Shown here piece after piece: positions 33,709 to 45,348 of a stretch of DNA of 64,000 nt. The stretch's first letter is position 1, and each line of letters opens with the position of its first letter. The notes under the pieces were generated by a model. The model worked only from the letters and a program-made list of their open reading frames with translations, was not told where the DNA came from and did not search any database. The stretch spans positions 32,946,501 through 33,010,500 of the forward strand of contig CM065388.1 of the NCBI GenBank assembly GCA_033060915.1, given 5' to 3'. The translations under genes and the position numbers were made by a program. The DNA comes from Euryodendron excelsum. Taxonomy: Eukaryota; Streptophyta; Magnoliopsida; Ericales; Pentaphylacaceae.

Positions 33709-35406
33709 TGTAAGCGCCCCATTTTTGACCACTCGGTGGTCTCCACTCCGTCCAGACTTGTGTTCAAGTCACGAGGGGCATATTTTAATCCAAATTAACT
33801 TTCTAAGTCTAGTCCCGTCAATTCATAGCTTCGCGGGCCTCACCGGGCCCAAATAAAGGCAAAATAACCAAAATGCCCCTGGCGGATCATTCGTTCTAAT
33901 TCCAACAGGCACGTCTTTCAAAAGACAATAAGTCCCCTTTCCATTTCCAAATCTGGCGCGTCTTTCCGAAGACAGCAAATCTCCTTTCCAATTCTAAATT
34001 AGGCGCGTCTTTCCTAAGACAGTAAGTCCCCTTTCCAATTTCAATTCCAATTCCAATCCCTCTCTCGAGACAGTTTATTCCTCGAGACGGTCTGGCGCAT
34101 TTTTTAATGAAAATCTCTTCAAAACGATAAGTCCCTTTAAACCTGTCGACCAAGACGATACCCCAAGTCCCCTAGATGGTAGAACGGTCGACCTTTGGTG
34201 CCTGCTAGCCCGCCAATGCAGAAATTTCTGTTTAGGCACACCTTTCAAGAAAGTTGATTCTCAAGTGCTAAGTCCCTTTAGCAGCTTCCTGAGATCAGGC
34301 AGTCTCGAGAATGATCGCGAATCGTCAAAGTCGCGGAAATATTCGCAAACATTGCAACTATCAGAGTAACGAAAATACTCGCAAACAGGTCAATATAGGA
34401 AAATGGCAACAAACCCCTGTATCACGCAAACACCGTCAGAGTGGCGGAAACACTCAAAACCCAAGTCAACACCAGTGCTTGCTAGCCCACTTCAGTGAAA
34501 AATGACCAAACTGCCCCTAGGGCCATTTTTTGGCACGTTTCTCGAGAACACATCTGGATCCTCAGAACGGTAGGTCCAGCCTTCTAAGATTGTCTTAAAG
34601 GCAATCTGGCATGATTAGGTACCTTCTAGTCAGTTTCGAGCTAATTCCGAGACTTTCCAGTTAAGATGACCATTTTGCCCCTAGGCATTCGAATGCCCCA
34701 AGAACCACACCGGCTCTAGGTATCAAACCGGTAACCTCCCAAGAATACTTCTTATAGTATTCCCAACCTTCCTTTACCTTTCTGGATTATTTCGAGTCAG
34801 TTCTGGCAAACCCGGTGCAAAATGATCGTTTTGCCCCTAGAGGGGTTGGCCGCCATTTCTAGCCACACCGGCTCTGGGTATCAAATCGGTAACCCCCTGA
34901 GATTGCTTTTTATAGTATTCTCAACTTTCTGTTATCTTTCTGGATCCTTCCGAGTTAGTTCCGGTAAACCCGAGGCAAAATTACCGTTTTACCCCTAGTG
35001 AGCCAGTCACCTTTTCTGACCACACCAACTTTAGGAATCAAACCGGAAAGCCTTTGGGAATATTTTGAATAATGTTTCCAAATCTCGAGTCTTTTTCCGA
35101 GACATTCCGGGTCCGTGCCAGTAGCTTTTCGGCCTGGTTGACCATTTTGCCCTTAACGGCCCAGTCAATCTTTCTAACACATCGTATCCTCATCTTTCAA
35201 GTCAAATACCTCCGGGACACTATTCTAAGTGTTCCTGCCCTGTTCTGGCTCTCCGAGTCATTCCTGGCCTCTTCAAATCATTTTCGGACTTTCCGAAGCC
35301 ACTCCCAGTGAAGCTAAGCTAAAAATTGCATGGTAGTCACTAGTACAGGCGCCCAAATCTTCTCATGATACGTTGCTTGCCAACTTAACAAACTTTCCTA
35401 ACTTGC

Positions 35407-35505
35407 TGGTGCCACTGGTAGTGGCGCCAAGCCAAAAAATGGCCTAGCGCTACTCCTAGTGGCACCAAGAGGAATTTTGGCTTAGCGCCACTACAACTGT
35501 TGCCA
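35407..35505. promoter_or_regulatory. Three palindromes upstream of TATA in the middle LTR
   Basis: Sites 35407-35429, 35445-35467 and 35483-35505, each 38 bp after the former. The first is the best (TGGTGCCACT, spacer, AGTGGCGCCA). The third is decayed in one arm. Confidence 0.75.
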
Positions 35506-35520
35506 GGACTATCCCACCTC

Positions 35521-35528
35521 TATAAATA
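35521..35528 (+). promoter_or_regulatory. TATA box of the middle LTR
   Basis: TATAAATA in CCTCTATAAATACAGG, 15 bp after the last palindrome. It is the likely promoter for internal B. Confidence 0.75.
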
Positions 35529-35610
35529 CAGGGCATCTTCCAGTGTGAAAGAGGTCGCAAACTCAATCTAAAAACCCAAATTTTTGATACACAGAGCTCG
35601 TACAGTTCCT

Positions 35611-35664
35611 AAACCCTAGCTTCCTTAGGCTTTTCAAACCTTAGCCACCATACACAAACCCTAG
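35611..35664 (+). promoter_or_regulatory. Telo-box-like motifs downstream of TATA
   Basis: AAACCCTAG at 35611 and 35656, with a variant AAACCTTAG between. Copies occur in other LTRs, with three near 54510-54562 and on the opposite strand in E1 near 7430-7475. In plant genes the telo-box AAACCCTA is a known element near transcription starts of growth genes. Confidence 0.4.
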
Positions 35665-38600
35665 CCTCATATACACTCATACACACCCCTATACACTTAT
35701 ACACTAGCCTCCAACCCTCCATTGAAGACTTGGAGTTTTATAACTGCGAAGATTTGAAGACCAAGACAAAGCACTCAAAGACTAAAGTGAAGACTGATGA
35801 AAAAGCAAGAAAACAAGGCGCGCAAAGCCAAGCAAAATAAAGAAGGCACAAGGTAGGCTTCTTATTTAAATTTCCGCACTTCCCCCTCTCTCTTCTCTCT
35901 CTTAACCCACTTGGGTTTTCTCTATTTTAATCCCTCATCTCTTTCCCTCAATTTTTGTGCATGCTTGAAACAAGGGGACTCCCGATCCATGTGTAGGATT
36001 AGAATATTGGAAGGTCACCGTGTCGGGGGCTTTCTTTTAGTCTAACCGGAGACCACGTGGGTTCGGCCCCTTGATTATGTGGTGAAGCCTTAACCTTGTA
36101 TGTTCACGACCCCAAATTTGCATTGTGCATATCATGATTCTTGCATTCTTCCAAAAGTCGTTTTCAAAGTCGTTTTCAAAATTGTTTTCAAACTTGTTTT
36201 CAAAATTGCATCAAAATCTCCTTTTTCAAAACCTTGTTTTCAAAATCACAACCCTAGGGTGATTCTAGTCTTTCCATGGCTAGAGTTGCTTTAGGAAAGT
36301 GTTACATTTAAAGTGGCCAACATGGTCCATATTTTCAACTCTTTGTTGTTTTCAAAACCACTTGCTTAAAGTGGTTCTAGCTTTCTTATGGTTAGAATTG
36401 CTTTAGGAAAGTGAGATATTTTATACCTTCCAAAAAACTCTCTCTTCAAAAGTCTCTCTTTCTAAAACCCTCCTTTTTCGACGTGCTTTCTAAAATCCCT
36501 TCTTTTCAAAATTGTTTTCTAAAAACTCCTCCAAAAATCTATTTTCTAAAACTTCTCCTCTTAAATTTCTTTCCAAAATACTCTCCTCAAAATCCACTTT
36601 CTAAAAATACTTCCCAAATTTCTTTTCTAAAAACTCTCTCCAACAATCTTTTTTCAAAAATCTTTCTGAAAACTCTCTTCCCAAAATCTTCCTTCTAGAA
36701 ACTCTTCTCTAGGATTCCCTTCTAAAAATCCTCATTTCCAAAAACAGACTTTCTAAAAATTCCTTTCTTTAGAGCCTAAGTCAAGCCCTAGAGCCATGAT
36801 TAGGAGACTCTAATTTTCTTTCCAAAAACCTGGTTTTCAAACTTACCTTAAAACCTATGTTTCCAAAACCTCTTGTTTTCTACATCAAAACTATACATAT
36901 TTCCAAAACTTATTTTCTATGTCAAAACTATATACACTTGCAAATCTAGGGTTTCTAAAACTTCATTTTCCAAATCCTTGTCAAATCAAATCTTCTCTCT
37001 AGAAAACCAAATCCAATCTTCCCGTTTAAGAAACCAGATCCTATCCTCCGTTTTTGGAAACAAAATCAAATCTTCCCTTTTAAAAACAAAATCCAATCCC
37101 TTGTTTTAGGAAATAGGAATCTTAACCCTTCCTAATCTAAATCTTTCTTAATTCACCTTTTTTCTAATCTTCTACTTTCCTAAATCTTAAGTTTCCAAAA
37201 CTTGAACATAAAAATCTTTCCTAAATTTTAAAACTCAACTTCCACATCTTTCCTAATTCAACCATTTCCTAATTTTATCTCTTTCCAAATCTTAACTTTT
37301 CAAATCTAAGTTTTCAAATCTTTCTTAAACTCAAACCTTTCCTACTCTCAAGATTTTCTAAAACTCAAACTCTAAGACTTTCTAAATCTTAAACTTTCTA
37401 AATCTCAAATCTTTCCAAATTCAAAGTTTTCTAAATTGAAAACTTTCTTGAGTTAAAACTTTCTAAACCCAAATCTTTCTAAAATTCTAAACTTTCCTAA
37501 AACTTCAAATCTTTCTAAATCTAAAACATTCTAAATTCAACACTTTCTAATTTTCAAAACTTCCTTATTTTCAAAATCTTTCCTGTTTCAAAACCTTTCT
37601 TAAAATGAAACTTTCTTAATTCAAAGCTTTCCTAAGTTGATATTTTCTTAATTCAAAACTTTCTTAAACCAAAACTTTCCTAAAATGACACTTTCCTAAT
37701 TTGAACCTTTCCTAATTCGAACATTTCCTAAATCCAATCTTTCCAAATCTTCTAAGTCCAACATTCATGTCAAATCTTTTCTACATCTTTCCAAGTCAAG
37801 TCCAATCCTTCTTTTTTTCAAGTTTCTAAGTCTAGGTTTCATAAAACCAAGTCTTTCAAAACCAATCTTTTCAAATCTTCCAATCAAAGTCCAAATTTCC
37901 TACTTTTCGAAATCCAATTCGAATTTCAACTCCAATTCTTTTCCAAATCAACTCTTCTATATTCTTTCAGACTCTTGTCCAAACTACGACTGACCTGATT
38001 CTTCTAAAAAGATACGTAGGTAACCCTCATAGGTGCGGTCTCCACATTTTTTAAATTTCAAATTCCACAACATTTTTCAAGTTTCTATTTCCACAAAATC
38101 TTTCCAAAACTTCAATCTATTTTCAAATTTCCAATTTCAAATTTCTATTTCCAAATCTCTATTTTCAATTTCCAATACCTTCTTTCCAAATTCAAACTTC
38201 TAGCTCTTTCTTTTCAAATCAAATCAAATTCTTCTTTTCAAATCTATTTCCAAATCAAGTCTCCTTTTCTTGCATTTGCATATCATGCATCATGTTAATT
38301 TCTTTTCAAAAAATTATTTTTCAAAGTGGATAGGATTGGACATTGGTTAGTTTAAGACTTTGGTAGGTGAATCTAGGGTAGATTGATATGTAGGTACCGA
38401 AAGGGTGGGGTAGGGTGATGGCTTAGTACATCTTCCCTACACGTAACCAAGGTCCGAACCTAGAATCACTATTTTCATAGACCAAAACGGAGTTATTTTC
38501 AAAAAAAGGGTTAATGTTTTCCAAAGGTTGCTAAACAACCCTTTTTCTTAAAAACCCTCTCTTGAGGAGATATTTTCAAAATCGTTTTTCAAAAACCCTA

Positions 38601-38823
38601 AGTGAAGTCTTCGGATTATTCTTAGGTTTTAGGTGACCTAACTCACCTTAATCAAGTTAGGTGGCGACTTCAATATTTTCTAAAAGCCCTTTATTCAAAT
38701 CTATTTTCAATTCAAACCTAGTCGCACTCATTCTTCTAGGAGGGTGAGTTTTAATGAGAGAGTACAACATTTTTCCTGCTTGTGTGTGTATTCTTCGAGT
38801 GTGAAAAATCTGGGCACAACAGT

Positions 38824-38842
38824 TGGTGACTCCACTGGGGAC
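38824..38842 (+). other. Primer-binding site of internal B
   Basis: TGGTGACTCCACTGGGGAC, two bases after the LTR end ACA. Confidence 0.85.
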
Positions 38843-40305
38843 ACTTAGAGGGTTAAGCCATAGTCATGTCTCTTTACCCTTCACCCATGTAGAGTCTTCA
38901 ATTAACTTGGTTCAATCCTATTCACTTTAAATTTTCAAAAAGAAATTTTCAAAATTTTTTTCAAGCAAAAACATGCATTTATTCATATTATATTGTATTA
39001 AGTTTGCCATCCACATACTAACTCTTGCATCTTTTGTTTTATAGGTGTGCTTTTCGCTTAAATTTTATTAACTGCTATGCATGAATGTGATGAATAGGAT
39101 GAATGAGAGTTGTTGGGCTCTTTCCTCCGCTTTCAAACATCACACACACACTGTATGTGCACCAGTATTTTGCATACTTGCATTTTACCCTAATATGTCC
39201 TTTCTAGTTAGAAAGGGGGAACGGTATATTGGTTGTGGGCAAGATGCCATATCTGTTTCTTCGCCTACGACCTCTTGATGGTTCCCCCACTCGGATCACC
39301 AACTAATCATGGCACCACCTCTGGGAGTGGGCCTAGGTTTGAAGATTCGGGGACCGAGCCTTTTTAGGATGCATTAGTCAACCCTCAACCTCATGCTCAT
39401 ATAGACACCATGCATAGCTGAACCACTGCCGAATTTAAGACACGAGCACCGTTTTCAAAACCATGGAGGAAAGGCTGACTGCTCTTATTTTCATTTATAC
39501 TTGTCTATTCCTATTGTTATAATGACTGTATTCATACTGTTATAATGCATGTTTAACTACTCATGCATACACGTTTACCTTGCTATTGCATTCTCTTTCC
39601 TTATACTCTTTGCATATCCATGTTCATGCATTCAATATCCCATGTCAAGACAAGAGTTCCAAGTAACTCTTGTCACTGCATTCTCATGCATATGATCAAC
39701 CCATTGAGAGTGACACCAAGGTCACTCTCCCTTGCATTAAACCTTCCTAAACCCTAAGGGTTCCCACGTAACCCCAAGGACTCATGGCATGCACCTCAAT
39801 TCATTTCATAAGAGGGGCCCCATTCCCTCTATGCTCACGGAGATAAGATTACCATAAAGACAAGGGGCAATCGATCAACAAGGTCTCACAGCAAGCTCCT
39901 CGACATCAAATCCAACGAAGGAGAATTTGAAGACTCAAGAGTAGTTTAGGTTTTTCTTTTGTAAAACTAGATAGGTGGAAGTCTCAAAGAAAAATGGTCC
40001 CCTTTCCCCTTGTTGAAATGTATTTCAATTCCTTTGTATCTTAAACCCTTAAATTCAATGTACTTCTTTACTTTTGAGAATGAATGCATGGATAGATGAA
40101 GGTTCCTACTTGATGGTAAGGTATCTGCATACCGGGGCAAATAGCCTATCTCCAAAAGTGGGCCAATACATCATGATTAGTTTCCCTCTTAACAGAGGGG
40201 CACCCTAGGACATGTGTTGTATAAAGCTCTTAAAAAACTAGGAACTGACTTGCAATTTGTGTTTCTATCTTTTTGTCTTTTCCTTTTACTTACAGAGGTC
40301 ACCCT
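38843..40305 (+). other. Leader of internal B
   Basis: It parallels 19817-21282 with the hairpin at 39706-39729. It ends TTACTTACAGAGGTCACCCT, where ACCCT is the target of solo LTR S3. Confidence 0.7.
39706..39729 (+). other. Conserved leader hairpin, internal B
   Basis: Same 9-bp stem and ACCAAG loop as at 20680-20703. Confidence 0.6.
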
Positions 40306-43300
40306 TGTTGTGCCCAGATTTTTTGCACTCGAGGAATACTCACCCAAGTGGGAAAAACACTGTACTCTCTCGTTAGAACTCACCCTCCCAGACGAATGAG
40401 TGCGACTAGGTTTGAATTGAAAACAGGTTTGAATAAAGGGCTTTTGAAAAAGATTTGGAGTCGCCACCTAGCTTGATTAAGGTGAGTTAGGTCACCTAAA
40501 AACTAAGAATAATCCGAAGACTACACTTAGGGTTTTGGAAAACGATTTGAAAATATCTCCTGAAGAGAGGGTTTTTAAGAAAACAGGTTGTTTGGCAACC
40601 TTTGAAAAACGTTTAGCCCTTTTTGAAAAATAACTCCTTTTGGTCTTTGAAATCAGTGATCTAGGTTCGGAGGTTGGTTACGTGTAGGGAAGACGCACTA
40701 AGCTATCACCCTACCCCGCCCTTTCGGTACCTACATGCCAATCTACCCTAGATTCACCTATGAGAGTCTTTAACTAACTAATGTTCAATCCTATTCACTT
40801 TAGAAAAACAATGTTTGAAAACTAACATGATGCATGATATGCAAGTCCAAGTTAAGAGAATTGAAAAATAGATTTGAAAAGAGATTTGAAGAGATAGAAT
40901 TGAAATTGAAAAGTTTGAAAATTTGGAAGTAGAAATTTGGAAATAGAAAGTTTGAAAGTAGATGGGAATTTGAGATTTGAAAAGATTTTGAAAACCACAC
41001 CCATGAGGGTGGAATTGAAAGTTTGAAAAGTATTGTGACCGCACGTATGAAGGTTGCCTACATATCCCTTTGGGGGAATCAGGTCAGTCGTAGTTCGGAC
41101 CGGAGTCCGATTGATAAGAGATTGTTGGATTAGAAGAAAGAGATTGAATTGGAAATTGAATTTGATTTGAAATTAGAAGAGGAGATTGGAAATTGAAATT
41201 GAGAAGATTGGACTTGCTTTGGAAAGACTTGGTTTTGGAAAGATGGAGGTTTAGGAAACCTAGACTTAGGAAAGATAGGAGACCTAGGAAAGACTTGAGA
41301 TTAAGAAAGATTGGATTGGATTGGAATGTTGGACTTGGAAGATTTGGAAAGATTGGATTTTAGGAAATGTTCGAATTAGGAAAGGCCCGTTTTAGGAAAG
41401 CGTCATTTTTGGAAAGTTTCGAAATTAGGAAAGTTTTCATTTTAGGAAAGTTTTGAAATTGGAAAGCTTCGAGTTTAGAAAGTTTTCGAAAAAGGAAAGG
41501 TTTTAAGATTAAGAAAGTTCCCAAATTAGGAAAGTTTTGAAAATCAGAAAGTTTTCATTTTAAGAAAGGTTTTGAAAGAAGAAAGGCTTTGAAAATAAGA
41601 AAGTTTTGAAAACAAGAAAGTTTTGAGTTTAGAAAAGTCTTAGATTTGGAAAGATTTTGATGTTTTGGAAAGTTTAGAATTTTGGAGAGATTTAGGTTTA
41701 GAAAGATTTAACTTGAGAAAGTTTCAAATTTAGAAAGTTTTGAATTTGGAAAGATTTGAAATTTAGAAAGTTTAAGATTTAGAAAGTCTTAGAGTTTTAG
41801 AAAATCTTGAGATTAGAAAAGGTTTGAGTTTAGGAAAAGTTTGAAAATTTGAATTTGGGAAGTTAAGATTTGGGAAGGGGGTTGAATTAGGAAAGGGTTG
41901 GATTAGGAAAGATTTGAAAGTTGAGTTTTAAAACTTAGGAAAGATTTTTATGTTCAAGTTTTGGAAACTTAAGATTTAGGAAAGGAGAAGCTTAGGAAGG
42001 ATTTGAATTAGGAAAGATTCGGATTGGGAAGGGATTGGATTTTGTTTCTAAAAGGAAAGGTTTGATTTTGTTTCCAAAAACGGAGGATAGGATCTAGTTT
42101 CCTAAACGTGAAGATTTGATTTGATTTCTGAAAGGGAAGATAGGATTTGGTAAGGATTTGGAAAGGAAGATTCTAGAAACCCTAGTTTTGGAAAATTATA
42201 GCTTTGACGTAGAAAAAAAAAGGTTTTGGAAACGCGTATCGTTTGGATGTGAAAACAAGAGGTTTTGAAAACCTAGGTTTGGGGCAAAGTTTGAAAATCA
42301 TGTTTTTGGGAAGAAAATTAGGGTTTCCTAATTGTGGGTTCTAGGGCTTGACTTGGGCTCTAAGGAAAGAGGATTTTTGGAAAGTGCGTTTTTGGAAACG
42401 AAGGTTTTCTAGAAGGGAATCCTAGGGAGGAGTTTTTGGAAAGATTTTTGGAGAGAGTTTTTAGGAAGGTGAATCTATGGAGTGTTTTTAGAAAGTGAAT
42501 TTTGAGGTAAAGATTTTGGAGAGGTGTTGGAAAAGAGAGTTTTGAAAAATAGATTTTGGAAGGGAGTTTTTAAAAACAATTTTGAAAAGGAGAGTTTTAG
42601 GAAAGTATGTTGAAAAAGAAATTTTTAGGAAGGGATTTTTGAAGAGAGAGTTTTTTGGAAAGTATGAAAACGTCTCACTTTCCTAAAGCGGTTCTAGCCA
42701 TAAAAGGGTTAGAACCACTTTAAGAAAGTGGTTTTGGAAAACAATAAGATTTGAAAATATAGACCAAAAAGGTCACTTTTAATGTAACACTTTCCTAAAG
42801 CGACCCTAGCCATGGAAAGGCTAGAATCACCATAGAATTGTGATTTTGAAAACAAGTTTTTGAAAAAGAGATTTTGATGCAATTTTGAAAATAAGTTTGA
42901 AAACGATTTGAAAAACAACTTTGAAAACGGTTTTTGGAAGATGCAAGACTATGATATGCACAATGCAATTTGGGGTCGTGAACATACAAGGTTAAGGCTT
43001 CACCACATAATCAAGGGGGCTGGACCCACATGGTCTTTGGTTAGAGTAGAAGAAAGCCCCCGGCACGGTGACTCTCCAATAGCCCAATCCTTCACATGGA
43101 CCGGGAATCCCCTTGTTTCAAGCATGCAAAGAAAGGGGGGGAAAGAGATGGGGGATTAAAATATAGAAAATCCAAGTGGGTTAGGAGAGAGAAGAGAGAG
43201 GGGAGAAGTGCAGAAATTTAAATAGAACCTACCTTGTATCTTGTTTATTTTGCGCACCGCGCTGTCTTCGGTCTTCGGTCTTTGTTTGGATCTTCACCTT

Positions 43301-43646
43301 CAGTCTTCAAGAGTTGTCTTCAAGCCTTGGATTGTAGCTCTTCAAGTCTTCAGAGGATGGTTGAAGGCTAGTGTATGAGTGTATGAGGGTGTGTATGAGT
43401 GTATAGGAGGCTAGGGTTTGTGTATAGTAGCTAGGGTTTGGAAAACCTAGGGAGGCTAGGGTTTTGGGAGTGCTCGAGCTCTGTATATCGAAATATATGA
43501 TTTTTAGGTTAAGTTTGCAGACCCCTTAAATGCTGGAAGTGGCTCTGTATTTATAGAGGCTGGATAAACCTGGCGCCTATTGCATTGGCGCAAGGGCAAA
43601 ATTGCTCTTGGCGCCACTAGGAGTGGCACCAGGCCAATTCTTGGCT

Positions 43647-43669
43647 TGGCGCCACTACTAGTGGCGCCA
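43647..43669. promoter_or_regulatory. Perfect 23-bp palindrome in S3
   Basis: Arms TGGCGCCACT and AGTGGCGCCA with spacer ACT. An equally perfect copy is at 60673-60695 with spacer AGG. Confidence 0.8.
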
Positions 43670-44626
43670 TCCAGTTAGGAAACTTTATAAGTCGGCAAGC
43701 AACGTATCTTTGACTAGATTTGGGCGCCTGTATTAGTGACTACCATGCAATCTTTAGCCTGTCTTCACTATGAGTGACTCCGAAAAGTCCGTGAATGATT
43801 TGGAGGAGCCGGGAATTACCCGGAAGGCCGGAAAGGAGCAGGAACACTTAAAATAGTGTCCTGGAGGTATTTGATTTGAAAAGTGAGGATAATATGTGTC
43901 GGAAAGGTTGATCGGGCCTTTAGGGGCAAAACGGTCAGTCGGACCGGGAAGCTGCCGGGGCGAACTCAAACTGTCCTGGAAGAAGACTTGGGATCTGGAA
44001 AAATTATTTAGAATGTTCCCAGAGGTTGCCGGTTTGATTCCCAAAGCCGGCGTGGTCAGAAAAAGAGACCGGCCCACCAGGGGCAAAACGGTCATTTTGT
44101 ACCGGGTTTACCGGAACTGACCCGGAATGATCTGGAAAGGTAAAGGAAGGTTGAGAACACTATAAAAAGTAGTCTCAGGAGGTTACCAGTTTGATACCCA
44201 GAGCCGGTGTGGTCGAAGAAGGTGACCGGCCCACCAGGGGCAAAACAATCATTTTGTACCGGGTTGGCCGGAACTGACTCGAAAAGATCCGGAAAGGTAA
44301 AGGAGGGTTGAGAATACTATAAAAAGCAATCTCGGTAGGTTATCGGTTTGATACCCAGAGCCAATGTGGTTCCCGGGGAATTCGGATGCTGAGGGGCAAA
44401 ATGGTCATCTTGACCGAAAAGTCTCGGAAAAGGTCCAAAGGACAGTTTGGTCATTTTTCACCGAAGTGGGCTAATAGACACTGGTGTTAACCTGGGTTTT
44501 GAGTGTTTCCGCCACTCTGACGGTGGTCGTCATGACACAGGGGTTTGTTGCCAATTCCCTATATCGACCTATTCGTGAGTATTTCCGCTACTCTAACGGT
44601 TTTGTAAGTAGTTTCGCTACTTGGAT

Positions 44627-45155
44627 CGTCTCGAGAAATAAACTGTCTCGAGAGAGGGATTGGAAAGAGGACTTATCGTCTCTGAAGAGATGTGCCTGGA
44701 CTACAACCGTCTCGAGGAATAAACTGTCTCAAGAGTGGGATTGGAAAGGGGACTTATCGTCTTCGAAAAGACGTGCCTGGGTTGAAACCGTCTCGAGAAA
44801 TAAACTGTCTCGAGAGTGGGATTGGAATGGGGACTTATCATCTACGAGGAGATGTGCCTAGGTTGGAACCGTTTCGAGGGATAAACTGTCTCGAGAGTGG
44901 GATTGGAATGGGGACTTATCATATTCGAAAAGACGTGCTTGGGTTGAAACCGTCTCGAGGAATAAATAATCTCGAGAGTGGGATTGGAAAGGGGTCTTAC
45001 CGTCTCCGAAGAGACGGGCCTAGGTTGGAACCGCCTTGAGGAATAAAATGTCTCGAGAGTGGGATTAGAAAGGGGACTTATCGTCTCCGAAGAGATGTGC
45101 CTGGATTGGAACCGTCTCGAGGAATAAACTGTCTCGAGAGTGAGATTAGAAAGGG
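44627..45155. repeat. 81-bp tandem repeats in S3, seven units
   Basis: Unit starts lie near 44627, 44708, 44789, 44870, 44951, 45032 and 45113, a regular 81-bp step. Each holds CCGTCTCGAGGAATAAAC, GTCTCGAGAGTGGGATTGG and a CGTCTTCGAAAAGACG-type hairpin. The frame at 44692-45039 is open only because 81 is a multiple of three. Confidence 0.9.
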
Positions 45156-45348
45156 AAAGGAAAGGATAATGCCCCTAAGGCCATTTTGGTCATTTTGCCT
45201 CTATTTGGGCCTGACAGGCCCGCGAAGCGATGGACAAACGAGATTTGGAGCTGGAGAATTGGTTTTGATAGGAATATACCCACAATGACTTGAAAACAAG
45301 TCCGGACGGAGTGTAGACTGCCGAGCGGTCAAAAATGGGGTGCTTACA

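Larger units (their letters stand above)
33709..38821 (+). mobile_element. Middle LTR of E2 (3' LTR of A, 5' LTR of B)
   Basis: TGTAAGCGCC to GGGCACAACA, 5113 bp, the best full-length model of this LTR. In order: three 47-bp units (33908-34045), phased GGAAATACTCGCAAAC repeats (34320-34395), 150-bp repeats (34690-35045), three palindromes (35407-35505), TATA (35521-35528), AAACCCTA motifs (35611, 35656), TACAC-rich stretch, G-poor block with FSK-type low-complexity frames (36420-38290), a GC-richer last part with CGCACTCATTCTTC, and the end. It is flanked by a polypurine tract on the left and a PBS on the right. In a stretch of about 180 bases (16140/34280 region) I count about two dozen mismatches to the first LTR. 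Confidence 0.93.
40306..45348 (-). mobile_element. S3: solo LTR, minus orientation, in internal B
   Basis: TGTTGTGCCC to GTGCTTACA, 5043 bp, with a perfect 5-bp duplication ACCCT (40301-40305 and 45349-45353). The empty site is seen in internal A at about 21283. TATA on the minus strand at 43555-43548. A perfect palindrome lies at 43647-43669. TATAAAAAG boxes in antisense are at 44161 and 44318. It has seven 81-bp units. Confidence 0.95.

Noticed and set aside
33152..33856. 234-codon plus-strand frame
   Set aside because: It overlaps the antisense exon 1, polypurine tract and LTR start; the parallel region at 51891-52593 is broken up. A shadow of non-coding sequence.
4307..38821. Very long inverted repeats, as in a giant foldback element
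   Set aside because: They are plus and minus copies of one LTR, each with its own TG...CA-type ends and, for solo copies, 5-bp target duplications.
40273..40476. Frame with SLVRTHPPRRMSATRFEL, also at 1554, 4307 and 23740
   Set aside because: It is the terminal part of the minus LTR read on the wrong strand; present in every copy as LTR sequence.
44484..45288. Repeat protein frames (GINCLESGIG and SRNKLSREWDW units)
   Set aside because: The 81-bp tandem unit is a multiple of three, so any stop-free frame stays open; three overlapping frames do so.
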